Positions 1-14,000 of a stretch of 64,000 bases of DNA are shown in pieces; position 1 is the first letter of the stretch, and each line of letters opens with the position of its first letter. The position numbers were made by a program, and so were the translations under genes. Below the pieces are notes generated by a model. It worked only from the letters and a program-made list of their open reading frames with translations, had not been told where the DNA came from and made no database searches. Location: NCBI RefSeq assembly GCF_035582795.1, contig NC_134365.1, positions 222,225,887 to 222,289,886 on the forward strand, in the 5' to 3' direction. The stretch is from Mycteria americana. Taxonomy: Eukaryota; Chordata; Aves; Ciconiiformes; Ciconiidae.

Positions 1-480
1 GGACAGGGGTCCCGCGCGGGCGAGGAGATGCAAATTGCCGCAGCTTTTACGGTGGGTGTTTCATGTCCAAGAGCTGGCACTGGGGAGCCGGTGCCCCCCA
101 GCCCCATCTCCAGCAGCGACCGCCAGGCACCCGGCATCGCCCCGCCTTGGGGAGCGGAGATCTGGAGCACCAGCCCGTAGCTCCCCCCATCCTCCTTGAA
201 GATAGGGGTGACTTTGTTTATTCCAACTGTTCCTGCTTTCTTCCCGGGGTCTGCCGTGACCCCGCCTTTTCCCTACACTGTCAGTGCCGATGTACCTGTA
301 AACGCCTTTCCTGTTGCTCTTCACATCCCTCGACAGATCCAGCGCCGGGGGGACTTCAGCTTCCATCCCCGCACCCTCGGGTCCCCGCATCCCTTGGGCC
401 AGCCCAAGCCGCCCAGGTGCGACACGCCAAGGGTGCAACGTGCCTATGAAACTGAAATCTTACTTACAAAGCAAAGGAAA
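1..480. other. Sequence beyond NUP98 3' end; no gene recognised
   Basis: GC-moderate DNA downstream of NUP98. Apart from a LINE-like coding remnant near 255-365, I recognise nothing. The short frames here have no family match I know of. Confidence 0.5.
255..365 (-). mobile_element. CR1-like LINE ORF2 remnant
   Basis: On the minus strand this reads LDLSRDVKSNRKGVYRYIG, which resembles the CR1 reverse-transcriptase ORF segment where a [18 protein letters not shown] type sequence precedes the reverse transcriptase core. No other part of the element is clear. Boundaries are approximate. Confidence 0.5.
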
Positions 481-501
481 CCGTGGGAATACTATAAACA
501 C

Positions 502-511
502 TTTATTTATT
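502..511 (-). terminator. Distal NUP98 polyadenylation signal, overlapping AATAAATAAA
   Basis: Two overlapping AATAAA hexamers on the minus strand, with another at 545-550 beside a T-rich run. Likely the main 3' end, about 1.4 kb past the stop. Confidence 0.5.
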
Positions 512-1650
512 GTTTTCAAAAAGACAAGAAAATAATCTAGATCATTTATTTATAATTTTTTTTTTTTTTTTAATAAAAACCTTTACATAATCCTCATGCA
601 TAAAGACCTTCAATGAGCCAACGCACAGCAGCACCAGGCAGGCCGGAGCCGCTGCGAGCACGGCAGGCTGGCTGCGGCAGGAGGCGCGGCTGCAGGAACC
701 CTGAAATCGGAGCAGGCCAAGAGACAGCTTTTCTTCTTCTTCCAAAAATAAGTCGGTTTCTAAACACAGTAAGAGTAAAGACTGTACACACCAGAGCACA
801 CGGACTCGGTCAGCTGTTCGCTCGCGGGATGTTCTTACGCTGGATGTTCTTACGCTCCGCTCGACCTAACCCAGCAAACACGGAGACGACCGCGTGCGCC
901 AGGCAGCACGCGCTGGTCGAGGGCCGCCCGGGCAGCCGGGCACTCGCACACGCGGCAGCGCGTACCCCTGCCTACGCGGGCAGCCGTCCTGCGTGCGGTG
1001 GCGAAGAGGCAGTCCCAAGTGCCTGGGCAGCCAGGCCGCTCTGCTCCTCGGGCAGGTGACCTCTTCTGGCAGTTTTGCTTTCGGCGCAGCGTTTGCCCCC
1101 TCCCATTGGAAGCCTGGAGTCCTGGGACGCGGCAACTATTAGGACAAGCGCCTGCATTTTCCTGCATGCGGGACCCAGGAGATGTCCGTCCTCGGAGGCC
1201 TGCATGGCGCAGAGCTCGCCATAAGGCACACGCGCAGGTGTCACCTCCCCGTCTCCCGAGTCAGGGAAGTAGCTTGCTTTGCTTTTGGAGATGGAGGACG
1301 GAGAAATGAGAGAAACACCATGTTCGCAGGTCTCCAAATTAGTGAGAGAATGCAGAAAAAGACACTTCTGAACTTAGTTTCTTCTTCACCCCCCACCCAC
1401 AGAGCAAACTTCTAACATAAAGCCCCAGTTAAAGCTTATCCGCGGTCAGTTCAGGTGCCACAGGCTCATCGTTTACCAAGTGCAGTCCCACAAAGCGGGA
1501 GCCTGGCCACGGAAAACTGTCCCAGAACTTGCTTCACCATCCTCTGCGCTGCAACGAAAGGAGTGAAACGGATCTGCCAGGAGCGAAGCCCACACCGTGC
1601 CCCCCTCCACAGGTACAATCCCACCTGCAGACAGGTTCGGCAAGAGGTGC

Positions 1651-1656
1651 TTTATT
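1651..1656 (-). terminator. Proximal NUP98 polyadenylation signal candidate
   Basis: AATAAA on the minus strand, about 220 nt after the stop. It would give a short 3' UTR. Confidence 0.45.
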
Positions 1657-1877
1657 GATTCTAGGAAAATGCTGAGTGGTTGAGGGCGCCAGCCAGCAAG
1701 GTCCAACCAGTCTCAATGCTCCCCCAGGTTACAAAAATTCCTGCGTTAGCCCACATACTAAAGCTGTTTTACACCCCTACGGAAAAACCTGCGTGGCTAG
1801 CGAGGTTGTTCGCCCTCAGAACAAGGGTAAGGGTTAACAAACGGTAAAAACTGTCCATCGGTGGAAGGGAGCCTTCC

Positions 1878-2095
1878 TCAATGAGTCACTACTGTCAGCT
1901 CCCGTAGGTAAGACTGGGTGAGGCTGCGGAGCTCCTCCAAGGCATAGTCCTCCGGCATAGGCAGCCGCCCGATGTGGGGAGCGAGCAAGCGAAGAGGGAC
2001 GCGCTGCAAGTCAGGCGTGGAGTCGGAGATGGGCTCTGGGGTGTGCTGCAGGCTGAGGACCACCCGCAGCAGGTTCGCAATGCGCTTGGCCATAT
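1878..2095 (-). CDS. NUP98: NUP98 coding exon 32 (last, stop codon)
   Basis: Residues 1744-1815: [58 protein letters not shown], then LTVVTH and TGA at 1880-1878. Human ends YLRELAVGSL, so only the last few residues differ. ATCTGGA region gives a TCCAG acceptor at 2096-2100. Confidence 0.97.
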
Positions 2096-5000
2096 CTGGA
2101 AAGAGCAGGAAGAGGAGCGTTTCTGCGTGCTCCCCACCACGCTCCGGAGCGGAAGCTAGCACACGAGCACAGAGGAGCTCACCCTGCAGCGGGGTGAACT
2201 TCAACAGCGACTCAACAGGAGGGTTTGGGGCAAAGGCATTGGGCTGGGTTGGTGGAACCGTGCCCTAGCGTGACCTGGCCTTTTCTCAGCTCCTGCAGTC
2301 AATCTCCTCTCTCCGTACACGCTTCCTCCACGAGTACAATAAAAATCTAGCCTTATTCCCTAGACCAGCCTGTTTTCTGCAAGTACGCTCGTGCTTTACG
2401 GCTTATCAGGAGACAGTTGTAAGAGACCAGACACCGGATGCCACATCAAGCAGGCAACAAAAACTGCCTGAAACGATGACCAACAGCCGTATGTACGGTA
2501 ACTACTGGAGCAACACAGGGCTCGCCTCACCAACCCCAGCCTTCCTTCTCAGCACACGCGAAGGGACAGGCACACCGGCAGCCCGGGTGACGGCCAGCAC
2601 TAGCTGGGCTAGGTTGTAAAACTGGCTTTCCCAGCGGGCTGCCGTCCCACAGACACTGACGTCACCGTACCTGACTGAGCCAGGCGGTCCTTCGCGGTGT
2701 GGCACTGGATCTGCTCTATCCTGTTGCACAGCGACGTCACTTTGGTATGTAACCGCTCCAGCTCGTAGGTGGAACAATCCAGCTGGAAGCAAACAAGAGA
2801 GTCAGCCTCCGAGTCATCCAAAGCCTTTCAGCAGAACGGCTCACGGACTGCCCGAGTTCACTCTAAGCCAAATCTGTCCAACGGAAGACAATCTACGCTA
2901 AAACCTGTTTGAAGTTAACACCTGAAGTGGGGGAAATGGGAAGTCTGGAACTGAATTCGAGGGGACTGGCATGCAGACTCCCCACTAACTAGCTCACTGC
3001 TACTTTTGTTCCTTCTCTTTCACTTATCTCGCTCTCACGCTACACAGAGCATGTTTTCAGGGCAGAGCCCACATCTTATTTTGACAGTATCTACCAAATC
3101 TGTATTTTCAGAGATGCACCATATTCTGTTCGCTAGTGTCTGCCAAAGGGAAACACTAACATTAGCACTGAACAGCGAGTAAAAGGCTATTCTGAAAGTG
3201 AGACTCTGTATGAACTTCCAAACTGTAGGAAAAAAAAACCAGACCCACAATTGTTTTAGTCTGTTACCTGTTGAATCCTATCAAGCATCTCAATAACACG
3301 GATGTAATCTAGGTAGACCAGCCCCGCCATGTCCCAGTCCTGGATGAGTGCACTACGCTCTGGAGGGGCAAGATCTTCCAGGAATCCTTTTAGGTACTTG
3401 TAGTTTTCATTAATAATAGCATCTAAAGAGAACAAGCATGTTAGTAACAGAGCAAAAGGGTTTCTTACAACTTGGGAACATTGACTGTTGAAGAAAAAGC
3501 AACTAATGGACCGTACTCTCAGTCAGCTTTGTAATTCCTTGACACTGTCAGCCATGGCCAGAAATGCTTACTTGATTTATGACCTACAAAAGGCAAGTCT
3601 AAGGCCGTCCCATTTCCTAGAGCAGGGACACCCACAGGATCGGGGCTCCAGGAATGCTACCGCTGCCCTTGTTCCCTGAGGCACCTCTGGCAGAGGACGG
3701 TGGACATGCAGAAGGTTAAGCACTGCCCGTCTCACGTGTCTGCAGTGAAGAATCATCACGCCAGGTATCGAGCGAGAGCTATTTTGAAACAGCCAGCCAC
3801 CCTCTACTAACCCTGCTGCTGGAAACACAGCCCTACCCCTTCATATTATTGAACACCCAATGACTTTTGTTCCTACTACATTTATGTGCGCTGTTCAAAG
3901 GATAGAATGAAAAAAATTAGAGAGCAGACTCACCTGAGGCTAAGTGCCTGACAACCAGCTTGTGACACTGGTTCCAGTGCCCAGCCTTGAACAAGAAGAG
4001 GGCTTCTTTATGCTTGTCGCCCTCCATCCTTGCTCGAACTGCCTTTGCTTCATGAATCCACTCCGGCGGGACGCAGAGCCTCTGCGTCAGAAAAGTCTCC
4101 TTGGCCCAAGACTCTGGTGTCTCAGAGAGAACGCAATGCCGATTTAAGAGTTCACGCACCGCCTTCTCCCGTATGCTGGGGGAAGAGAGGACAAGGCATT
4201 ATTCCAACAAGCGATCCTTCGTATCACACCATCAGAAGATACACTTCAATACAAGCAGCCGAGGACTGAACGAGGCAGCAGTGACTGTATTATACTTGTT
4301 GGCGATGGCAGAGGCACAGGCATAACGGATGGCAAAAGCCAGCCTCGCCAGGCCTTGAACAGTCGTACTGCAGGATATTAAGAAAAGTTCTAAAATCAGT
4401 TGAATTCCTTCAGACAGGTTAGCCACTAAGAACAAAGTCATTGTTAGCGTTTTGCTTAAAAAGATTTAAGTATGATCCAGGCCCCTAAAAGTAATATACA
4501 GGCTCTATTTGAAGTTACCGGTTGGAAAAAAGTTCTATCGCAATGTATTAATGGTAGCTGTAAGCATTAACAGCAAGAGACACCTTTCCAGAAAAGATGT
4601 ATTATTTACAAGTTTAAGACAATTTTTTGTGAAGGACTTATTTCACAATAGAAGCAAACCACGCATTTTTGTGACTCCCAAGCTTTCCTTTCAAACACGT
4701 TTGCTTCTGTTCAGCTCCAATGGGAACAGTTACAATATTTTGCATTAATGATGTTTTCGGGACAAGTTCTTGAACACAGTAAGCTTGCTGAGCCACAGAC
4801 AAGATACACAGCCCTAGGATATCAAAATGACTACGAGATCTGCTTCTGTGGCACAGTTCAGGAGTTACAGTCATTACAATACAATACTATTTAACATCTA
4901 ACAAGACATTTAACTAAGCAGAATTATTCATGCCACTTTGTAATCCCGGCACACAATTTTTACACGTGGCATGAGGTTCTCCAGCTGTGCAGTTCCAGCT

Positions 5001-8000
5001 CATTGTGAGAGAAGCCACGATAATTACGGTATACACAGCAGGTCTATAAAACAGACACCGCATTATTTTCAAGGCAGAAAGAAACAGAAGTCTTTTACTC
5101 ACTGCGTATCAGGCTCATGCAGCAGTATAAAAACAGCCCATTCCCAAAGCCCTTCGCTTTCAAGCTGGGCAGCGTAGCTAGCGTTCAGCACTCCCTGACC
5201 CTGCTCGACTAGGTGGCTGTAATTCAGGGCTCTGAGCACTTCCCACAGGTGCCAACTGAGACGGTAGTCCAGGGGGTCAGACGTTACACTCCTGGGATCG
5301 AGCAGCTGGTCAAGATCATAGTGCCTGTAGGGAAAAATATTTGGAACATAAATAGCTAATTGTGTCCACACAACAAAATCAGAAATTGGTGCTACTTAAT
5401 TCCTTCCCCTCACCCACCTCCAACTATTCCAGATAGGTGATTTATGTGGGTGTGGTATTTTTTGGTTTGGGTTTTTTTTTTTTTTTAAAGAAAAAAAATA
5501 GGAGCAACTGTAAAATCCTTTTGCTCTTCTTTTGAGTCTGCATCCAGTATGTCACAACCTTTTCTTTTGTATGTGCTCTTTCCGTAGATTTCTCAATGCC
5601 TCAAAGGCAACTATGGTGAAGCAAGATTACTGCACTCTTCAGACTCAGAAGACACATAAGAAAAAAACCCACAGTTGTGCTCCAAAGCTTAAGTTTCATC
5701 ATCTATACCATCACCAGCAGTGACAACATCACCACGTTCTGTAAGGGTGTACACAAGAGGCAGATTTTTGACAACTAAGTGATTCAGTAAACACTGAAGC
5801 TGATTTCGTACCCTGGTTTGGGAATTCGACAAGTCACTGAGTGATCAAGATTTTTCTAAATAGTTTTTGAACTATTTACCCATTTACCTGTCACTGTATA
5901 GCTTTAACAAATGGAAACAGACATCTCTCAGAGGTCTTCCTGCATTATCGTCTTCTTCAGTTACGCAACCAGAATCTTCTAGGTAAGGAGGCAGAGGACA
6001 GCAGGCATATTTTTCACACTCTGGTGTGTTCTAAAGAAATAGTTTTAACAGTAAGTTTAAAGATAGTACTCTGAACAAAACTGCATTCTCAATTCCACAC
6101 AGCTCAGCAGGCTCACAAGCATGCTTTCTGCTTCAAAGTAGAAGGTGCACCCTACTGCACCTGCAGTTAAACGTACACAGCAACTACACACTAACATGAC
6201 ACTAAAAAGAAAACTCCTAAACCCAAAATGCTTTGGCAGGCTTCATTTCATCTCACAGTGAGCTCTTAAAAGCCACTGCGTGGAGGTATAGGCAGTTCTC
6301 ACATACATACAGCCTGAATGATTTTATAGCTGGAAAGCCACAAATGACTTGATGGAATGAAAGATGGTGCACCCCTGCAAGTTCTCTCCCTGTGCAGGGT
6401 CTGGACAGCTAAGCAAGCGGCACTGAACGCACTGAGTCGACAAGAACAATTTTACAGGGCACTGAACTGCAGAACTGTTCTCTTTCATACCATCTAACCA
6501 GTCCGGGTCACCAAAATCCTCTTGACATTTTCTCTGCTGGTAAGCACACTAGATCTGGGTTTGGAAGAGCATTCCACGTCCTGCTGGTTTCCAGTTATTA
6601 GCCCTCCTACATCAAGTTCTGGAAACGAGCTGTATCCACTTTTCCTCCACATCATCGGGCTGCAGTGAGACCACCCCCACGCTCTAACCTAGTAGCATTA
6701 GTTTTATCATGACTTGAACTTAAGATAAAGCTTGGTATTTTGAAGTGATGAACACTTTATACTGACACACCATGTACAAAGATAACACTAAATATCTCTG
6801 CAGCATTAAGCACGCATCAATTAGAAGTTACTAGACTCGATGCTGTGCTTGGCCTGTCTTTAGGCATACAGATCAAGGGCTGAACTATCTTTAGTTAAAT
6901 GATTAAACACTTTCTTCAACAGAACCCTTTGTCTTTCTGTATACAGAGGCCGACAGCTCTACAGCAACAAACAAGGCTTTGCATAATGCATGCAGCCACG
7001 CACTGTCTGCAGGACAGCTTCCACATTTGCTGTAGAAACAGCGAGTGTAACAAACGGGGCGTACGGTTCGGCAAAGAGTGTTTTAGCAGTCAGGCAGCTG
7101 AGTACTGATCATCACATTGGGAAAACTGACTGGCTACCTAGCTCAAATGGCCTTCCTGCTGCTGGCCACTGCCTGTCTTCCTAATTCTGCCTAGGTGTCA
7201 AACACCTGGAAACACTCAATCAGTGGGAGACAGGCTTCACACAAGTCACTACCAGAACACCCTAAAGAGCAGGTCCTAAGCTTCTCAAGTGACTGGAGTT
7301 ACCAACAGGTTCAACCCCAGTTCTTTATTCCCATTCCAGTGGGGGAAGGAACATTCCTATCAAAGTGAACTGCTGCAAAAACTCGTCATTAAAGCCGGTG
7401 AAGGAATCCGATGCTGCGACAACTGAAATAATGAACCATAGGCAATTCCATACTCAGCACCTCCGCAGCAATACTTGACTGCTCACAGAAGTCTCAGTGC
7501 AGGCATCAGACAGTCCATGGTACAGAGTAAGATCTCCTCCTACCCAGGCCTGACTGACCTACCTGAAACGCTGACTCGTACATGGCAAGCGCCTTGGAAA
7601 TAGAAGCTGTTGGTGGAAGCAGGTACCAGAGGTGGACAGCCATGCAGCGCTTCCAGTCCAGCAGTGAGCACACATTGATACTTATTCTCTCCGATAACTG
7701 CCACACCTAAAGAAACAAATTACTAAGTTTAGTCAAACTTATCACACAATGGTTGGTACATACCAGACATGCAATAGTAAGAGGTTACATCAGTCAAAAA
7801 AAAAAACAAAACAAAAACACTTCACCACCTTGTACTCCTTTCCTGCTGCGTACCACATGCTGTGGTTGAGTGCTACAGCTTAAACGTACTGCTGTCAAGA
7901 AGGGGAAGTCAAGTCAATGACAACGCAGCCGAGCAACAGAACTTACAGGCTTTCCTGCAAGCAGGGCAAAGATCCGCAATCTCTCCTCCTGGATGAAGCA

Positions 8001-11000
8001 GTCTGCCTGCAGCCTGTGCCAGTCCACCAGCTGCATGGTGAGGAGGTCCCGAACGGGCTGGCTACCTGCCAGCTGGGAGAGGAGCAGAGCAAGCCTGTGG
8101 TCGCCTGGAACAGGAGACAACAGCACATCAGGCAAATCCTCCCGCCTACCAGGGCCACAGCTATCTGCTTCCGAGTTGTGGGGCACTTTGATCAGCCTAC
8201 AGCTGCACAATTGGTTTTTCGTGCACAATTTCGTTTGAAATAAACCACTCCTTAAACACCTACCAGAATGGAGACAGGGGGAGAAGACAAAGGACTGGGC
8301 AGGACAGACTCCCCAAAGGAGACAAACGAATGGAAAAGTTTTAATATTTGAGCTGACATAAAAGACCAAGATGAAACTAGCCATTAGGCTCTGAAAATAT
8401 ACGTTTTTAAAACAAATGTAAAGCGCTTAACAGAAGCTCAATTAAAAATAACAGTAATTTAAAAACCTTTCAAAGGAGATACTGTGCAAAGAAACAGTTC
8501 CAAATGCAATACAGCGTCACTTCCTAACTCTAGGGGAGCTGACAAGTAAGCCAGCGTAAGCAGGACCAGGTACTCGAGCAGCAAGTAGACAAGCCAGCCC
8601 CCACCTTAATCACTGTCTGACACGGGAAAACTCTGTACTCAGAGTGGCCAGTTACTATCAGCTCTCAAAGTTTAGATTTTCTTTGTGTGTCTCTCTCCTT
8701 CCTCCCCCCAAAAAGCAGAGAGATTTAAGCATCTTACCTGACTGCTGTGCCAGCCTGCAAGCTTCACCAATTCTCTTCCCAGTAAGACAGCTGAACACAG
8801 CCTCTACGTGATTACCGTGTCGGGACAAAGAGACTTCCTCCTCAATTCGTCCTGCAGCCGTCTCCGACAGCCAGCGAGAGAAGGCTTTCCTGCGCTCCAG
8901 GGCTAGGATGTACTCACTGGGTTCCTCCAAGCTGGCCTCTAGCTCTTTCAGGTTCCCCCAAATCGCTTCACATAAAGTCCATGTCAAGCACCAGTGCTTC
9001 ACAACAGCTGTCAGGACAGAGTTATTCAGTCATAAGGAGTAAAAACATACAGAAGGATATTTAGAGAGGACTCACATAAGATTATGTGATAAGGATAACC
9101 TTAAAGCGTATCCTAATAGATATCCTTAAAGATATCTATAAAAGACATCTATGGATATCCTTGAAGATATCCATACCCTTAAAGATATCTTAAAGCATAT
9201 CCTACTGTTACAAGTCAATGCAGGAAGTCAGTTAGCTCCCCAAATGCAATCAACCATGGTTACGCTTTCAGAAAGAATGCTGAGGTACAGTCAATTTTTC
9301 CATTTTATTCACATTTCACTGCTCTGATACAACCTGAAATTAATCTGAACTGGACAGTTTTCCAGATTCACTACCACCACTGTGAAAAGAATTATTCCAT
9401 ACTCACTTTCTGTCACAGCAGGATCCTCGGATGCCTTCCTAACCCAGTCAGCGTAGTCGTGAACAGCAGAAACTCCTGGGTTGGGTGCTAGAAGAGGACA
9501 GCGTTCATCCATATGGACAGTGCTGTGTTTCAGCTTTATCTCCAGAGGGATGAGATACAGCTGTTTGTCTCTGTCCATCTTCCGTTGTTCTAAGCTCAGC
9601 TTCTCCACATGAACCTTGAAAGAGGATTCTGAGAGTCTGGAGGACAGAAGAAGATAAAAACAGGTAGCAATGTTCTGAACTGTTCTCCATGCAAGTGAAC
9701 TGCACCCATCATGGAGCAGCTGCATTGTGCAGCTTGTCCTAATTTTAACATAAAGACAGTAAGACATATGATCCAAGGTCAACAGCTAGGTACGAAGAAC
9801 CTAGTTACACAGTCTGGGATTCAGAACCAGTCTTTGGCAAATAAACCTTATTGAACTGGGTGCTTCAAGCTCTCAAAAGGCAATTAGCACACCTTACCAT
9901 ACCCCAGGCATTCTGTGAGTGCACCTCATTCTGCCAGCAAATCAGATATGCTGGAGAACATCAACTGAACAAGTGTTTTGGAAGACTTAAACAGTAGAAC
10001 ATCTAGCTATATTCCAGTCAAGTTTAGGTGTGGAGTTACACAGCCCAGGAAAGGTCTGTATACTGCTTTATATACAAGCAGAATTGAAGGCGTCTGAATT
10101 CAGAAGCTAAACAAGGAATGTCTTAGGTAGTGCAGATATCCTCAGGGAGAATCAACAGCAGATTAGAAGCTTCCTGAACAACAATTTTGACCTTTCTCTC
10201 TAACCTTTTGCTGGATGACAGTGCTATTCACTTGTTTAAAAAAAAAATACCCAGCAAAGTACTCTTACTATGATATTCCAGTTCTTTGAGATACAGATTT
10301 TTGTAAAGTAGCAACATGAAGGAAATCTCCATGGCTAACATGATCTCGCACCACTCCTGCGTATCACAAAGAATATTAAGCTGAATTTCAAAAAGCTATC
10401 AACCTACAATCAAGATTCTTTCAAACAAGGAGAGAGAATATGTCAGAACCATCCTGAAGGAAACTACTACTCACGATTTTGGAGCAACAGGAGTTGGCAG
10501 GAATCCGTATTCCATGGACTCACACTGGAGGTCTTCCATTTCACTTGATCCACTCAGTTGATCTCCACAATTGACAAGCGTCCAGTTGGGTCCCCAACCA
10601 ACGCGAAACGAGCGCCCCATGAAGAGTGCCATATCCATCAGCAGCTTCCCTTTTCCGTAGGTGATGGACTTCTCCAGAGGTACAAGCCCCTGCTGCCTGC
10701 GGACACCAACTGTTTTCATCTGTACCTCAGGGACTGACGGAGGCACAGAGAATGCAGACGCTAACGGAGAAGTCGCCGACCAAAGGGCAACAGAAGGGGG
10801 ACTGCTCAAAGTCCTTGGTCCCTTGAAATCTTGCAGAGCAGCACTCAGTGGCTGGGAAATTACATTAGCAAATTTTGACTGCAGCAGCCCACCAACTGGA
10901 GGGAAGAAGCAGGAAGAATGGTTAAGTGAATGGGGCACTCACTTTCCAGGCAGTACTTTTCTGATATTTTAAAGGTATTTTAGTACTTGAGCAGCCAGTG

Positions 11001-14000
11001 AAAACATTTGCCATGGTTTACGATGGTAACACATAGCGAAGTGTGATTATTTGCAGTCCTGAGAACCACAAAACCCACCATGCACAGCCTGATTTGCATT
11101 ATCCAAACAAAAGCACGTGGTATTACACCAAGAACAGTACATATACAGTCTCGCCCCAAAATGCGCAGTTTCCAAAGAACCCACTAATTTAACGGATATT
11201 GTCATAGTTAGACCGTTAGAACGCAAGCATCTCACAGAGAAAGCAGACACCGATCGCTATTAACGGGAACAGGGCTCAAGCTGTCCCCACAGAAACATCT
11301 CAGGTCTGCCCATTTAATTCAGGAAGCATCTCCATGCTTGTTATTAGAGGCATTATTCCTACGGAAATCAGCAGTTAGAGGATGTATCGGGTGTAGACAG
11401 CAAGGTTTTGGTAGCGGGGGTCTGCAGGGGTGGTCTCTGTGAGAAGCGGCCGGGGCTGCCCTGTGCTGGACACAGCTGAGCCCATCAGGGGAGCCTGTGG
11501 CACCTCTGAACCGATCAGTAAAGTTGGTGGTGCCTCTGTCAGAACTTAAAAAAGGGCAGAAAATGCCACACAGGCAGGAAAAGAAAAGTGAAAACAGCAG
11601 TGTGAGCACTAGGTCAAGAGAAAGACGAGGGGAAGAGGTGCTCCAGCACCAGAGCGGGTATTTTCCCCTTCGGGAGACGACTCACACTGGAGCAGGGGAA
11701 AAGCGTGAGGAAGAAGGAGTGGCAGAGAGGAACTGCCACGGACTGACTGCAACCCCCCACTCCCCATCCCCGCAGCAGACAGAGGAGTCGGGAATGAAGG
11801 AGGGAAGTTGAGCCTGGGAAAGGGGGGCAGGGTAGGAAAGTGTTGTTTTAATTTGTCTTTGTTTCTCACTAGCCAAACCTATTTTAACTGGCAATCGATT
11901 CATTTTACTCAAGTCAAGTCTGCTTACCAGTTACTGTCACAAGCAAAACAATCTCACTGCTTTTATCTCAACCCATTTTTCATCCAATTTTCTCCCCCCG
12001 TCCTGTTGAGGAGGGTGAGAGTGTGGCTGGGTGGGCATCTGGCTGCTGGCCAAAGCCAGCCCACCACAGTGCACAACTGCTCTGCCATATGTTCAGCCAG
12101 GGATAGAATTTTGCCTGCTTAATATTAGAATTAAGCTCTTTTTTCACGCAATATGTGGTTTCTCACAATACCTGAGTATCTTTTCTGTCCTTGTGATTTT
12201 GAAATAGGGAGCCTTGGAGAACAGATCTCTTGAGAAGTATCCACTTTTACAGGTTGCTTCCCAGGATAATGATCCAGGATCAAATCTAGGTCATCTTCAT
12301 CAGCAAGCAAGGAAGCTTTCATAATCTAAAAAGGCGGTAAGTCAAGCCTGCACATTAGCAATCACTCTCACGGCAGCAGCTAGCTGATCTAATCAGCTCC
12401 CTTCCCAACAAGACAACTTCTACATGTCGCACATGACAATACACTCATGCCACAAATATTTCAAGTAACAGTGAAGGCACACAGTTCAGGAGAACTGAAA
12501 GCAAGCTTGTCAGTTGGTGATAAACTTTTACAAACTACTAGTTAAATCAGTGTCACAGTACTTGTTAGGATGGGTGGGAAGTCCTAATATAATCATGTTT
12601 TCTGAGATTTTAGCTCTAGCTACTTGTTTTTCAGCTTAGGTAGTAACTCCACTATTTTTTTTTCTTACAAATTAAAACCACAGGTAGAAGCCCACAAGTA
12701 CCAGGTACTATCCTTTCACCAAACAAATAAAAACACCACCAACAAAACCCAAATCAAGACCAGTTATCCTATTACCTTGTTTTCCACAAACTGGGCCCAA
12801 GGCAGTCCTGTCTAGGTATTAGTTTAGCTTATCACATTGCCCACACTTCAAAAATTGGAAATCTGAATTCTAGCCTTAAGACAATTTTCATTTCTGCATT
12901 AAGCCTTTCACGTCTATAAAGGTTTACCACAGAAACACATAAGTAACATGTATGTTTTAATCATATTATAGGTGTGATGTATAATTTATTACAAGTTGAT
13001 ATATAAGTACACTTGGGGAGGCAAACCGAGAAGTTTGTTAGAGTTCACAGAATCACAGAATCGTATAGGTTGGAAAAGACCTTTAAGATCATCAAGTCCA
13101 ACCGTAAACCTAACACTGCCAAGACCACCACTACACCATGTCCCTAAGCAAGTTATTACAAAGTCTTCTCTTTCAGAGAGGGGAAACTGCAAGACGCTCA
13201 CCTGCAAGGCATGGGGGTTAATACCCAGGGTTGACGCGATGTGAGTCGAAGCAGGCACTGCCTCCTGCTCTTCTATTGTGTTATCTTCTACAGTGGACTC
13301 CTGGGGAGGCTCCTGGGTGATGTCTGCCATATCGCTGTCCAGTTCCACAACCCTGCCCAGCTGCTCCACTTCCGAGGTCTGCGGACACACGCAGAGGCCA
13401 TGTCAGACAACAACAGATTGCAGCAGTTTGCCGAGAAAGAGTATTTAATAGTTTCAACAATCACCTGCAAATGAAGCGGAGTACTCCCTTGCTTGTGTCA
13501 AGACTCCACATTAAGTTTAGAGATGAATATATATAACCTATTCCCGTTTTCTTCAGAGTTGTAACGTAACAGCGCAAGTTAAAGCGGAGAAGTCACGGTT
13601 TAGTGATGCCCTCCTGAAGTTTACCAAGTTCTGCCATTCAGTTTAAGAAACTATTCTTCAGCTTTCCATTTTTCACGTGACCAACAAAAAAGGAAGAGAG
13701 TTTTGTGCGTCCTGCCTTCCTCCCCTTCTCCCTCAAAATGCTATCACATGAATAGACGTTTCCTGTGCCTAAGTTCAACCTGCGACATTGTGGATGACTG
13801 AGCAACCAGTTTAAAAGTAGCGATTCTCCAGCATTAATGCGTGGTGCCACCGGTGCTTGCTGAGCAGATGAGTCACTGCAATACCCGCCTTGTTTCCCCA
13901 GCTGTGATGTAGTACAAATTAAAAACATTCAGTCTATATTCCACAAGGAACTTAACAGAAGTTTTAAGTGGACACAAGCCCCTTCAAGATCACGTAAGAC

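Larger units (their letters stand above)
485..1877 (-). other. NUP98: NUP98 3' UTR (extent inferred)
   Basis: No coding evidence exists after the stop on the minus strand. Three AATAAA signals on the minus strand lie in this stretch: 1651-1656, 545-550 and an overlapping pair at 502-511. The long form would be about 1.4 kb, the short form about 0.25 kb. Which is used cannot be told from sequence. Confidence 0.6.

Noticed and set aside
9120-9180. ATATCCTT strings resembling minor-spliceosome donors
   Set aside because: They arise from the GATATC repeat. The flanking exons use ordinary GT-AG borders.
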